Assembly (NCBI RefSeq): GCF_033115175.1
Contig: NC_084837.1
Coordinates: forward strand, 64,937,266 to 65,001,265
Direction: 5' to 3'
DNA: 64,000 nucleotides
Source of the DNA: Lepus europaeus
Lineage: Eukaryota > Chordata > Mammalia > Lagomorpha > Leporidae
Part shown: piece by piece, positions 44,601-58,412 of the stretch
Position numbering within the stretch: the stretch's first letter is position 1
How the letters are laid out: each line of letters starts with the position of its first letter
The notes under the pieces: model-generated
Told to the model about the DNA's origin: nothing
The model's database searches: none
What the model saw: the letters and a program-made list of their open reading frames with translations, nothing else
Program-made: the position numbers and the translations under genes

Positions 44601-44943
44601 CCCTTGGTCTTCACTCTAGCCATCCTTGGTGTTTTGTTTTTTTTTTTCACAGTGTACCCAGAAACCTCTTCCTAAATGCAAATTTAACTACATCATTCAT
44701 CTATGAAAAAAACAGTAGTGATTTCTCACTGGTCCAAGCATGGCGTACAGACTCTACATAATGATTTTTCACTCTTGTCTTTAAGTTTAAATTAAAGGCA
44801 TACTTTCTGCTTGAGTCCATGCAAAGAAAAGAAACAAGATATAAATAATGGAAGGAGAGAGAAAAAACACATTTATTATTCACATGGTAACTCTTCCAAG
44901 CAGCCAAAGGAAAAAAAAAAAAAAGCATTAAAAGTAGTGGATG

Positions 44944-45228
44944 GGGTGGGCACTTGCCCTAGAGGTTCTGAAGCTGTTTGGAGCAGCAGCATCCCATATC
45001 TGAGTGCCTGGGTTTGAGATCTGGCTCGGCTTCCGATTCCAGCTTCCTACTGATGTACACTCTGGAAGGCAGCAGTTGGGTCCCTGGCACTCATGTAGGA
45101 GATCTGGACTGAGTTCCAGGCTTCTAGTATTTTTACCTGGTGTAGCCCCAGCTGTTATAGATGGACATTTGGAGAGTGGACCAGTGCACAGGAGATCTCT
45201 TTTACAAATAAATACTTAAAAAATAAAA
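44944..45228 (+). repeat. C-repeat SINE, type C
   Basis: Head ggatggggtgggcacttgccc; tail tttacaaataaatacttaaaa. Confidence 0.85.
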
Positions 45229-45303
45229 TTATTTGCCACAATTAAGAAGTTACTCTCACAGAAGGAGAGAGTAGCATAGTGGTCACTGTAGACTTGAAGA
45301 GTG

Positions 45304-45640
45304 GGTGAAGATGGCAGTGTTGTGGTGGGTTAAGCTGCTGCCTGCAATGCTGGCATCCAGTATGAGTGCTGGTTCAAGTCCCAGCTGCTCCACTTCCGAT
45401 CCTGCTCCCTGCTTATGCAGCTGGGAAAGCAGCAGAAGATGGTCCAAGCGCTTGGGCCCTTGCTCCCACAAGGCCTGGGTGGAATTCCAGGCGCCTGGCT
45501 TTAGCCTGGCTCAGCTGCAGCCATTGCAGCCATTTGGAGAGTGAGTCAGTGCATGGAAGATAGCTCTCTTTATCTGTTTCTCCCTCTCTGTGTAACTCTG
45601 CCTTTTAAATAAATCTTAAAAAAAAAAAAAAAAAAAAAAC
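45304..45640 (+). repeat. C-repeat SINE, type B
   Basis: Head gtgaagatggcagtgttgtgg; tail ttttaaataaatctt plus a run of about 20 A. Confidence 0.9.
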
Positions 45641-45892
45641 AGTAGGGGAGAGGAGGAAATTAGAAGTTAAGTAACAGATAACAAAACACAATTAGGAGGA
45701 ATTACTTCTGGTGCTCTATAGCCCAGTAGGGTAACTATAGTCTCAACCAGTAAGATAATTAACTAAAGTGTTAAAGTGTAATCACTTGCATCATATATTA
45801 TTCAAAGGAGGCAAGAACTCTTGGTAAATTCTTTTTTCATGCTAAATTTTGAAACAAACACAAGCACTAGTTCTCAGTATTTCTGTGTCATT

Positions 45893-46109
45893 TTTTGATT
45901 TGTGATGTTTATTTGAGAGGCAAATAGATAGAGGAGACAGAGATACAGGTAGACATAGGGAACTCTCCCATTCATCAGTTCATCCAGCCACAGCTGAGCC
46001 AGGGCCAAAGCTGGAAGCCAGAAACTCAATCCAAGTCACCTATGTGGGTGGCAGAACCCAATTTATTGAGCCTTCACTGCTGCCTCACGGGGTCTGTGTT
46101 GGCTTTGTG

Positions 46110-46111
<2 letters not shown>
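45893..46111 (-). repeat. C-repeat SINE, type C, interrupted
   Basis: Tail side gatttgtgatgtttatttgagaggc. The head is cut where the TA run and a type A copy inserted. Confidence 0.83.

Positions 46112-46145
<34 letters not shown>
46112..46145. repeat. (TA)n microsatellite at a SINE insertion
   Basis: About 16 TA units lie between a ggctttgtgct flank and the T-run of the minus-strand type A SINE. The matching ggctttgtgc word at 46,476 shows that the run lies inside the insertion, so it grew from its tail. Confidence 0.9.
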
Positions 46146-46153
<8 letters not shown>

Positions 46154-46475
46154 TTTTGACAGGCAGAGTGGATAGTGAGAGAGAGAGACAGAGAGAAAGG
46201 TCTTCCTTTTTGCCGTTGGTTCACCCTCCAATGGCTGCTGCGGCTGGCGCATTGTGCTGATCCGAAGCCAGGAGCCAGGTGCTTCTCCTGGTCTCCCATG
46301 CAGGTGCAGGGCCCAAGCACTTGGGCCATCCTCCACTGCCTTCCCGGGCCATAGCAGAGAGCTGGCCTGGAAGACGGGCAACCGGGATAGAATCCGGCAC
46401 CCCGACCGGGACTAGAACCTGGTGTGCCGGCGCCGCAAGGCAGAGGATTAGCCTGTTAAGCCACGGCGCTGGCCG
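46146..46475 (-). repeat. C-repeat SINE, type A, with TA-expanded tail
   Basis: T-run, gacaggcagagtggatag, ending ccacggcgctggcc. The ggctttgtgc flank lies before the TA run and after the head. Confidence 0.95.
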
Positions 46476-46618
46476 GCTTTGTGCAATATTTGTACCATTT
46501 GGGAGACCTGTACTGAGTTCTGGACTCCTGGCTTTGGCTGTTGAGAACATTTTGGAGGGCAGAACCAGCAGATGGAAGATCTTTGTCTCTGTCTGCCTTT
46601 CAAAAATCAATAAATGAG
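46476..46618 (+). repeat. C-repeat SINE fragment, type C
   Basis: gacctgtactgagttctggactcctgg to tttcaaaaatcaataaatg. The head is missing. It adjoins the minus-strand type C piece and may be a separate old insertion. Confidence 0.7.
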
Positions 46619-46954
46619 CCAGCGCCGCGGCTCAATAGGCTAATCCTCCGCCTTGCGGCGCCAGCACACCGGGTTCTAGTCCCGGTCGGGGCACCGATCC
46701 TGTCCCGGTTGCCCCTCTTCCAGGCCAGCTCTCTGCTGTGGCCCAGGAGTGCAGTGGAGGATGGCCCAAGTGCTTGGGCCCTGCACCCGCATGGGAGACC
46801 AGGAGAAGCACCTGGCTCCTGCCATCGGATCAGCGCGGTGCGCCGGCAGCAGCGCGCCAGCCACGGCGGCCATTGGAGGGTGAACCAACGGCAAAAGGAA
46901 GACCTTTCTCTTTATCTCTCTCTCTCACTGTCCACTCTGCCTGTCAAAAAAAAA
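46619..46954 (+). repeat. C-repeat SINE, type A
   Basis: Perfect 17-bp duplication, aaaaatcaataaatgag, at 46,602-46,618 and 46,955-46,971. Confidence 0.97.
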
Positions 46955-46971
46955 AAAAATCAATAAATGAG

Positions 46972-47647
46972 ACAGATCATTAGAAGGAAGAGACTGTTAA
47001 ATGGGAGGGGTGGTCAAGAAAGCTTTCTTAGCTTCACAGCTCCAGGGCTCCCTCCTCTGCTGGTGTTGTCAAATATTCATATACCCTCTTGTACTTACAT
47101 CTTCAGATGCTACATTCTGCTAATCTACTACTTTACATAAATAATCACACAATCTAAACTTCATTACACACAGTACCCCTGCTATTCTCAATTTGGTTTT
47201 TTTCTAGCAGTTTCCCATGGGGTGAGGTTCTTTCCCTAATGAAAGCAGTATTTAATAGTTATTTATAAGAATCTAGAGTATGCAAGAGTGCCTCCATATT
47301 GATCCTCTCCAGGTTAATTTTTTTCATTTTTACTTTTAAAATCTATGAGGACTTCTTTTAGCTTTCCCAGTAATTCTCAGACCTGACTGCCCAGGTGTCT
47401 ACTGAGTTGGGGTCCTTCCATTTTGAGGTTATTTATTGGCACTTCTTCAGTTCTGTAATTTATATTCAGCAAGCTTTTTCACTTTCCACCACCGCCATCA
47501 CACAAATCCTGCTGTTGCTGATGCTGTGGGTACAACAGATTCTTTGTATCTATTATATGTATTACTAACCTCCCCCAACACCCAGCAATCCTGGTCCGGG
47601 TATGTGTTTTTCAGGGTTTTGGGGAGACTAAAAAACTATAGTGTTGT
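46972..47647. other. Unassigned intergenic DNA
   Basis: About 675 bp. I recognise no exon or repeat in it. Confidence 0.5.
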
Positions 47648-47965
47648 TGGGGCTGGTGTTGTGCCCCCAGCAGGTAAAGCTCTTCCTGCAGTGCTGGCAT
47701 GCCACGTTCATGCAGGTTTGAGTCCCAGCTGCTCCACTTCCAATCCAGCTCCCTGCTAATGCACCTGGGAAGGCAGCAGCAGATGGCCCAAGTGCTTGGG
47801 CCTCTGTACCCAGGTGGGAGACCTGGAAGAAACTCCTGGCTCCTGGATTCGGCCTTGCCCAGCCACAGCTGTTTGGGGAGTAAACCAGCAGATGGAAGAG
47901 CTCTCTCATTCTGTCTCTCCCTCTCTCTGTCAAATAAACAAGTCTTTACCGAAAAAAAAAAAAAA
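47648..47965 (+). repeat. C-repeat SINE, type B
   Basis: Head ggggctggtgttgtgcccccagcagg; tail gtcaaataaacaagtcttt. Confidence 0.92.
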
Positions 47966-48025
47966 ATTACTATTATGTACTAATTATGTACTAATACCAC
48001 CTTACTCTTGGATGCCGTTTAACAT

Positions 48026-48391
48026 TTTTAGAGATTTGTTTACTTATCTGAAAGGCAGAGAGAGGGGAGAAAGAGATGCGAGATCTTCCATCCACTGGTT
48101 AACTCCCCAAGTGGCCGCAACAGCCAAGGCTGGGCCAGGCTGAAGCCGGGAACCAGGAGCTTCATCCAGGTCTCCCATGTGTGTGCAAGGAGCCAAACCA
48201 CACTTGCACCATCCTCCCCTCTTTCCCAGGTGCATTAGCAGGGATCTGGATGGGAAGTGGAGCAGCCAGGACTTGAATTAGCACTTTTGCAGGATGCCAG
48301 TGCTGCAGGCAGCTGTTTTAACTGGTGCTCACAAGGGATGTCAGCACTGTAGGCTGTGGCTTTAACCTACTGTGCAACAGAGTTAGCCCCT
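48026..48391 (-). repeat. C-repeat SINE, type B, head region duplicated
   Basis: The sequence reaches gatgccagtgctgcaggcagctgttttaac and then repeats ggatgtcagcactgtaggctgtggctttaacc, so the head segment occurs twice in tandem. Confidence 0.85.
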
Positions 48392-48929
48392 TTTAACTTT
48401 ATTAATGGCATCCTTTGTAATATAAAAATTTTTAATTGTAAATTATAAATAATATGCCTGAGCAGATGATCTGATTTTCCTAGTAGTGTCCATTTATTCT
48501 AAGGTTAAGTATGGAAAAGACCCTTAGTGATTTCCCTTCCAACTACCAGTGTCCTGCATTTTCATCCTCTTCCCAAAGAAAACATTGCTGCACTGTCTTC
48601 AGTGTTGTTACTCCTAGAATATTTTAAAGTCCTAAAAATAAACAATGACTTTTTCTTTTTAGACTCTAGGCACCAATGAAAGCTTATATAGAAACTCAAA
48701 ACAAAAAACACATAACTATCCAAGTTTGGCATGTTTTCCCTTTCTTTGGCACTTAGTCTGAAAATTACTAAGCTGAAAAGAAGCAAGCTCCATACAAGCG
48801 GAGAGTCGTGGCTCAGGAGCAGGAGGAAATCCCACCGATTCTCTTCAGATTCAGAACCCAGGGTGAGAACTGCGCACGTGCTCACCCTCCAGAGGGGACT
48901 TTAATGCACAGCCAAGTTTGAGAAAGATT
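48392..48929. other. Unassigned intergenic DNA
   Basis: About 540 bp. A 107-codon minus-strand open frame at 48,562-48,885 has no family I recognise. Confidence 0.45.
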
Positions 48930-49130
48930 ACACTACCATATGATGCCCATAGGGTAGCCACTGCCCACGTAGGGCTGCACATTTAATTAAAACGAATAAA
49001 ATCAGTAATTCAGGTCCTCCACTGCACTAGCCACATTCCAAGCACTGAGCAGCCATGTGAAGATGGTGACTACTACCCTGCAACGCAAATGCAGAACTTC
49101 CCTGGGCAGTGTTGCTCCGGACAGCTGACT
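48930..49130. mobile_element. Ancient hAT-type MER DNA transposon remnant
   Basis: The text gggtagccactgcccacgt...actagccacattccaagcactgagcagcc...cagtgttgctccggacagc corresponds to a common mammalian MER element built around repeated 'tagccacat' words. It is short, diverged and non-coding. The family assignment is from memory. Confidence 0.45.
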
Positions 49131-49237
49131 GCACAATAAAGTGTGCATACACAAAGGGATGCACAGGTTCACTTGGAAGATACTTAAATATCTGTTTCTA
49201 TTTCAAGTGGCCTTTTAATCTCCCTTCCTCGAGCTAT

Positions 49238-49556
49238 GTTTTAAAAAATGTATTTACTAATTTTTATCTATTAGAGAGGAAGAGATAGAGACAGAGAACT
49301 CCTATTTGCTGGTTCACTCCTCAAATGCCCAGAATGCCAAGGGCAGGCCAAGCTGAAGCAGAAGCCGAGAACTCAGTACAGGACTTCCATGTGGGTGGCA
49401 GGGACCCAGTTACTTCAACCATCACCTGCTGTGTCTCAGGGCGTACATTTCCTGGGAGCTGAAAATGGAAGCAGAACCAGGGCATGAACTCAGGCACTCC
49501 AATACAAGATATGAGTGCCCCAATTTGGGTCTTATCTGTCAGGCCAAATGCCCACC
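49238..49556 (-). repeat. C-repeat SINE, type C
   Basis: Tail side aaaaatgtatttactaattt; head tgtcaggccaaatgcccacc. It is the last SINE before the UBR1 3' end. Confidence 0.87.
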
Positions 49557-49844
49557 TCTGAGATGTTTTTCATCATACTTAATGTATTAGCATGGTACTA
49601 TACGAACACAAAAAAATATGTACTTATATTTGGTATGTATGCTTAAAAAACTATTTACAGATGGAATGCATGGTCAAAAACTTTGGACATCCATTTACAC
49701 TAAACATCTGTGTCTTCTAAATTTTCTTCTAAAATTTTCCTGAACTGGTAAGCATAATTTTTTACTATAGGTTTTATCTAGTTATAAATTTTTATACTTC
49801 AAACCCAAATCCCCAAACATGAGAAGTCCCTGTTTTCTTTTTAA

Positions 49845-52284
49845 ATATACACATATAAGATATTTTATTTCAAAAAGCACAAGAACATTATACAAGTTTT
49901 AAATTTACATTTTTGCAATAAAAGATATCAATATATGCATTATTTGTATAACTTCATCATGGATGGAATTTGAATCAGTGGTATAAACATGTTGCAGTCA
50001 CTAAATATAGATCATCACAGTGAACCAAAATGCATAGTTGTTATGAAATGACAAATGACCACTAAAAGGTGAACTCACAGCCAATACACCAACATAATAA
50101 ATTAATTTTACAGATATGTTTTTCTTCACTGTATCCTTAAAATTCTTGCCAGTCCCTCATTAAACATTTGAGAAACACAGTTTTGGGGCCATCCTGTTGA
50201 ACTTGTTCCTTCATTTACTGTGCTAAAGAAAATAAAGTGACTTGGCTGTTTGTGAGTAAACTTCATAAGCATAATTGTTTGCAGTGATGAAGGCATCCCA
50301 CTGGTACATCTGAATATAATGAGAAATCCTGCGGGCTTGGGGCAGCGCTGAAACTTATGTTCATCTATAGTGTGGAGATCTGGATCAATCCCAATAAGCA
50401 GAACTCAGTACGACGTGTGCTCTTTGGCAGCTAAGGTCTGGCTGGCCATCGCCAGGTAGTCCTTCTGGCAACTTGAGAACTTAACTCCAGGATTTATGAA
50501 GTGAACATAAAACAACTTGAATGAAAGTTTATTTTGTTAAACTGGGGCCAATCAGGGCAGAAATCAGCACTTTCTGTTGCCTATTCTAGGTCAGACTTCC
50601 AGGCAAACAATCCATCAGATAAATTATATAAGAAACAAAGGAAAATGTTCAAATCATTTAAACTGGCAAATCTGACAAAGTGAATACTGAGTTTTCTGAT
50701 CCTCACCTGTTGATTGTTACAAATTCATTACAGTTGTATATATTTTCTGATATCTTCTGAATAGCAATTATTCAAGTAGAAATTCATGATTGTGATTCCG
50801 ATACTGGCTCCTGCCAAGCCCTTACCACAAAATTCACTTTTCTTTACATAAAAGTACCCCCCCCCCAAAAAAAAAAACCTCACCCCAAATGTGCATGAAT
50901 CACTTAGCAAATATATTTTTATTTGCTTGCCTTTGCTGAGCAAAAAGCAGTTAGCAAAACACTTCCACACATATAAGACAGTAGTAGCCAAAGTCAAAAT
51001 AAGATACAGTCTTTGAATCTTTCAAACACCTGACATTACCCCAGAGAAAACAGAAGCTAAAATAGAGGGTTTCAATATATCTTCTGTCTTTTGTTTTATA
51101 TCACAAGTTCTTGATATAAAAAGTTAAAGCCCAAAACCAAGAAGTCTATGCACAGAGTCAGGAGACTTCGGTTATCTATAGACAAGATGGCTCAACCACA
51201 GGGCATTTATTATGGGATGCAGACTACTGATTACATGGCTTTTTAAAGTTGTTTGTACTAGTCATACAACCAGAGTTTATGAGAAGGTTGCACACAGGGA
51301 ACAAATCAAGGATTTGTCTTTTACAAAGACACAGAAGGTTGCAGAGTTGGCTTAAATCTGATTGTTTTAATTTACAATTGTCATGATCCATTCACTGGGA
51401 GAATTTTCTTACTCTCATTCTATAAATAGTTTCCATTAGAATCATATTAGGTTTCTATGAGTCAGATAGGGTGGTTCCATGATTAAGAGATAAGAAATAT
51501 CACTGTAGAAACCTGCCTCTGGGAAATAGAAAGTGTAATTTCAGAATTTAACAAAGCTATTTGTAGTCAGAGGTGTGGATTACATTCTACTCTTCTCATC
51601 AGGAATGAGTAACGAAAGCAGTATCCTAAGTCCTCTTGGTGTCTACAGCAGAAAAATACTGTTTTACCCTGGCTGAAATCACAATCTGTCCATTCAGGAA
51701 TCAGCAGGTGGAACATTAGGGGTATTTCCTTAAAGCACAAATAACAGGTTTACATTTTTGAAGTCTTTCTCAAATGAACTGTAATGCATGGTTTCTGCAT
51801 TTCCTCTTCAGCTGCAAGGAAGACCATCACAGATATTAGACTCTTGTCAGTGATCCAGTGCCAGCTAGACTAAACTTGGGGAAAAAACCAACAAACACAA
51901 AATGGCAGAAAAGTTACCCAATACAACATTGTACACAATTTGCTTGATGTGACTTCATTCACTAGGTGGATGAAATGAAATCAGACAGATTATCAAGGGG
52001 AATGAGCTTCCTGGAAATATTAGCAGAATCAGACACATGGCGTGAACAAGCATTTCTTTAGTGTTCTAGAACATAAAACAGATAATCTATGTCTTTCTTT
52101 CCCTTGAAGCATATATTTTCTAATTGAAAGCAATACTCCCATTAAGGAATATTTTATTGATGTACGTGAATCTGGACATGGAGCAAAAAACCCTCCAATA
52201 CTTCCCCAGCCCTTGGACAGGTCTCCGTAATTCTCAGTCTTCCCACTGAGGTCATTCGTGATTGTCTTGAGGCAGAATTGGAGC
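49845..52284 (-). other. UBR1: UBR1 3' UTR (predicted)
   Basis: About 2.4 kb of sequence follows the UBR1 stop with no SINE insertion, unlike almost everything around it. On the minus strand, AATAAA hexamers lie near 52,155, 51,206, 50,915 and 50,530, and the last is at 49,864-49,869. I place the main end just past that one because the interval then matches the 3' UTR length I recall for human UBR1. Earlier signals could give shorter isoforms. A run of nine C followed by A-rich sequence at about 50,857-50,878 is a low-complexity patch. The end position is inferred. Confidence 0.6.
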
Positions 52285-54032
<1,748 letters not shown>

Positions 54033-54045
54033 TCAAAAGGAAATA

Positions 54046-54402
54046 CGATTTTTTAAAAAGTTATTATTTTCCTTGAAAGGCAGAACAAGAGAGAGAGAAA
54101 GAGCGAGAGGGGAAGGGAGAGAGAGAGAGAGACAGAGACAACCACCTTCCATCCACTAACCCACTAGTTCACTCCCCAAATGCCTGCAACAGCTGGAGCT
54201 GGGCCAGGCTGATGACCAGCAGTCAGGAACTCCATCTGGATCTCCCATGTGGGTGGCAGGGACCCAAGCACTGGAGCCATCATCTGCTGCCTCCCAGGCT
54301 ATGTATTAACAGAAAGCTAGACTTTAAACTGAGATGGGACTCAATATCAGGCACTCCAATACGGGATGTGGAGTCCTAAGCAGTAGCTTAACCTGTTGCA
54401 CC
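54046..54402 (-). repeat. C-repeat SINE, type C, in UBR1 intron
   Basis: Flanks aaatacgatt and aaatatgatt match with one change. GA-rich patch at 54,090-54,138. It is 31 bp from the 54.0-kb exon's acceptor. Confidence 0.88.
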
Positions 54403-54637
54403 AGGAAATATGATTAAATGCATATGTGCGTATGATAAGCACTGCATCACAGTTAATATACAGAAAAGCCAAGGCCATTATCTGTTAGGAAATCAGTATT
54501 GAGATAATATAAACAGGGACAAATAAACTAAACTGAGTTTTGTCTAAAAAAAGGGAACAAACATTGTTATCTTTTCTTGAATCAAGAAGCAGCAAAGATC
54601 AGCGGATTTGGGAAAGGCAATCAGCAATATTGGCTCA

Positions 54638-54829
<192 letters not shown>

Positions 54830-55089
54830 TCAGAATGAGGGAAAAACAAAGCACCATATATCCAATGAGCAATGAAGCATCTTTACATTACTTGCTCCTC
54901 TCCAGCAAAGAAAGCTCTTAAAACAATGAAGCATTAATAATTCTTCTTTAGTACTTCTCCCTAAGGATATAACAAAAAATTGATTCGTCTACAGTAAGAA
55001 AATCTATTAGTAAATATATGGTGTCCTGATAGTTCTTACAAAGTCTGACTATTAGATATGCCTTAAGATTGAGACGTGTTTATGGAATC

Positions 55090-55407
55090 CTTTTTTGAAA
55101 AAAAAAAAATATTTGAGACAGAGCAGGAGAAAGGGGACAGGCTGATAGGAGCTCTATTAAGTTCATTCCCCAGACGCCTGCAATGGCTGAGTGTGGGTCA
55201 GGACAAAATTGGGAGCCAGGAACCCAATCCAGGTCTCCCATACAGGTAGCAGGAATAAAATCACCTAAGCCATCACCTGTTGTCTCTCAAGGTGCACATC
55301 AACAGGAATCTGGAATTGGTAGCAGAACTGAACTTGAACCTAGGCATTCCAGTATGAGGTAAGGCCTTCTCGAGTACTGCCTTAACTGGTGCACCAAATG
55401 CCCACCC
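55090..55407 (-). repeat. C-repeat SINE, type C
   Basis: A-run then tatttgagacagagcagg; head gtgcaccaaatgcccacccc. Confidence 0.85.
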
Positions 55408-55499
55408 CTATCAGGTTTCTGTGTTAGCAATGTAGTTCTAAGAGTAGGAGAATCAGTGAATTTAGAGGCAGTTTCAATCTTTGAAATTATCTATTTAAA

Positions 55500-55823
55500 T
55501 AAAAAATAGACATTTATTTATTTTAAAGGCAGAATGAGAGAGATGGAGTGTCAGAGAGAAATCTTCCATCCACTGGTTCACTCATCAAATGGCCAAAACA
55601 GCTCTGCCAAGTTGGGCTGAAGCCAGGAACCAGAAACTCCATTCGGGTCTCCCACATGGGTAGCAGGGGCCCAAGCACTTGGGCCATCTTCTGTTGCCTT
55701 CCCAGGCACATTAGTAGGAAGTTGGATTGGAAGCGGAGCAGCCAGGAATCAAAACAGCACACCGATATGAGATGCTGACATTGCAAGCAACAGCTTTACC
55801 CTCTGTGCCACAATACCAGTCTC
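55500..55823 (-). repeat. C-repeat SINE, type B
   Basis: Tail side agacatttatttattttaaaggcag; head gtgccacaataccagtc. Confidence 0.9.
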
Positions 55824-56356
55824 TAGTTGGCTAATTTTTTTAATGTTGAAAGGGAAAGTGATTCAACCATTGCTTTAATTGGCTGATTAGTAAGGGAGCT
55901 TAAACATCCAGGTCAATTCAACCTGGTAACAGAATGGAGTGTGGGTTACTCAAGCCCCTGCTGGGCCAGTTAAACCCCCTGACTCCAGGGCTTAAAGCAA
56001 TCAGTTACCAGTAGATAATTAATGAAGTCTTGACTAGGCTATAATTCTCAAACTGCTGAGATTCCTGTAATTACAAGTAACTACACATTTCATGTCACTA
56101 TTATCAATCTGATTTATGATTGGATAGTGATATGATATCATCTGAGTGTACAGGATATATTATTACATCAAAAGAAGTTTTACTTTATAATTGTCAAGAC
56201 CTGATGCATTGATTCAAGTAAGACTATTTATAATCCAATGGCTGAAGCAGATATGAATGAAATGCCTCCATTCACTGATATCTCATTGGTAGTCACTGAA
56301 TTTATGCTATTCAAATAACTTACATGACAACAGACCAAGGTAAGTGTAATAAAATA
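55824..56356. other. UBR1 intronic DNA, unassigned
   Basis: About 530 bp with no recognisable repeat or exon. Confidence 0.5.
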
Positions 56357-56371
56357 AATATTTTCAACTTT

Positions 56372-56699
56372 TTTTCCTAAAGAATCATTTTATTTATTTC
56401 AAAGAGCTATAGAGAGAGGTAGAGCCAGAGAGAGAGAGAAATCTTCCATTCCGCTGGTTCACTCCTCAAATGACCACAACGGCCAGAGCTGAGCTGATCC
56501 GAAGCCAGGAGCCAGGAGCTTCTTCCAGGTCTCCTACATGGGTGCAGAGGCACAAGGACTTGGGCCATCCTCCACTGCTTTCCCAGGCCATAGCAGAGAG
56601 CTGGATGGGAAGAGGAGCAGCCGGGACCCACATTGGTGTCCATATGGAATGCCAGCACTGCAGGCTGGGGCTTTAACCCATTGTGCCAGAGCCAGCCCC
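56372..56699 (-). repeat. C-repeat SINE, type B
   Basis: Perfect 15-bp duplication, aatattttcaacttt, at 56,357-56,371 and 56,700-56,714. Confidence 0.96.
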
Positions 56700-56907
56700 A
56701 ATATTTTCAACTTTACAGGACATTATTTTATCATGTAAAGTCATGTTTAACCTTATGCTCTTCTTTTGTAAAAGTAATAGGTATTGTACATACGGTATTA
56801 GTAGTGAATATTCTGTAACTTACTTGTGTCTCAACAGTCTTTACTATCATGTAGTTCCTTTTCCAGTTAAACTGATCAGTAAAAACAGTGTTAAAAAAAT
56901 AAAATTT

Positions 56908-57228
56908 GAGGAGCTGGTGCTGTGGTGCAGTGGGTAAAGCCACCGTTTGCAGCACTGGCATTCCATATTGGTGCTGGTTCAAGTCCCAGCTGCCCCACTT
57001 TGGATCCAGCTCCCTGCTAATGTTCCTGGGAAAGCAGCAGAAGATGGCCCAAGTCCTTGGGCCCTTGCACCCACAAGGGAGACCCAGAAGAAGCTCCTGG
57101 CTTTGGCCTGGCTCACCCCTGGCCGTTGCAGAAATTTGGGGAGTGAACCAGTGGTTGCAAGATCTCTCTTTTTCTCTTTGCCTCTGCCTCTCTGTAACTC
57201 TTTCAAATAAATAACTAAATTCTTAAAA
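56908..57228 (+). repeat. C-repeat SINE, type B
   Basis: Head gaggagctggtgctgtggtgc; tail tttcaaataaataactaaatt. Confidence 0.92.
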
Positions 57229-57305
57229 TTTTTTTGAGAGCCACTGCTTTTTTTCTTAAAATCTGAGACCATTGCATTTTTTTTTTTTCTTAAAATCAAG
57301 GGATA

Positions 57306-57690
57306 TTTGGGACAGCACTGTGGTGCAGTGGGTAAAGCCACTGCCCACACTGCCTGCATCCATATGGGTGCCTGTTCAAGTCCCAGCCACCCCACTTCTG
57401 ATCCAGCTCCCTGCTGATACACCTGGGAAAGCAGCAGAAGATAGCCCAAGCCCTTGGGCCCCTACAACCATGTGGGAGACCCAAAGAAGCTCCTGGCTCC
57501 TGGCTTTGGACCAGCTCAGCTCTGGCCGTTGTGGTCATTTGGAGAATGAACCAAATAGATGGAAAATATCTCTCTCTCTCTCTCTCCCCCTCCCTTCCTC
57601 CTTACCTCTCTCCCTCCCTCTCCTCCCCCCCCCGCCCCCGTAACTCTGCCTTTCAAATAAAAATAAAGTAAATCTTAAAAAAAAAAAAAA
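57306..57690 (+). repeat. C-repeat SINE, type B, expanded CT tract
   Basis: Head tgggacagcactgtggtgcag. The pyrimidine tract at 57,569-57,640 is unusually long. Flanks aaaatcaagggatatt and aaaatcacaggatatt. Confidence 0.92.
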
Positions 57691-57731
57691 ATCACAGGAT
57701 ATTGAAGACCTGGAATGATCAGGACTGCCCT

Positions 57732-58050
57732 TTTTTTTTTTTTTTTTTTTAAAGATTTAATTATTTGAAAGAGTTACAGGGGGAAGAGAGAGAGGGAGAA
57801 AGAGAATTGATTTTCCATCTGCTGGTTCACTCCCAAATTGCCACAACATTCAGGGCTGTGCCAGGCTGAAGTGAGGAGACTGGAGCTCCATCTGGCCGGG
57901 CCCCAAGTATTTGGGCCGTCATCTATTGCTTTCCCAGGTACTTTAGCAGGGAGTGGGCTGGAACTGAGCAACCAGGACTCTAACTGTCACTCATACGGCA
58001 TGCTGCAGTTCAGGTGGTTGCTTAGCCTGCTACCCCACAAGGCTGGCCCC
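57732..58050 (-). repeat. C-repeat SINE, type B
   Basis: T-run then aaagatttaattatttgaaag; head accccacaaggctggcccc. Confidence 0.92.
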
Positions 58051-58412
58051 ATTTTTTTCAAATTTTTTATTTATTTGAAAGGCAGAGAGACAGAGGCAGA
58101 GGCAGAGTGAGGAGGAAGGGGAAGAGAATAGAGAGAAAGCAAGCACTCTCCCATCTGATAGCCCACTCCCCAAATGCCAAAAACAGTCTGGCCACCAGAA
58201 TTCCAAAACTCAATCTGGATCTTCCCTGTGAGTGAGAGGGATCCCACCATTTGAGCCATCCCCTGCTGCCCCCCAGGGTGTCTGAGTATTTGCACCAGTA
58301 GGAAGTGCAAAGCAGGAGGAGAGCTGGGATTATATCAGTTGGTACAGTTTCAGCCATTCTGATGTGGTACACAGGCATCTGCTTCTCAACCACTGCTCTA
58401 TGCCTGCTCCCT
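58051..58412 (-). repeat. C-repeat SINE, type C
   Basis: Tail side caaattttttatttatttgaaagg; head ctctatgcctgctccc, immediately before the L1 3' end. Confidence 0.85.
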
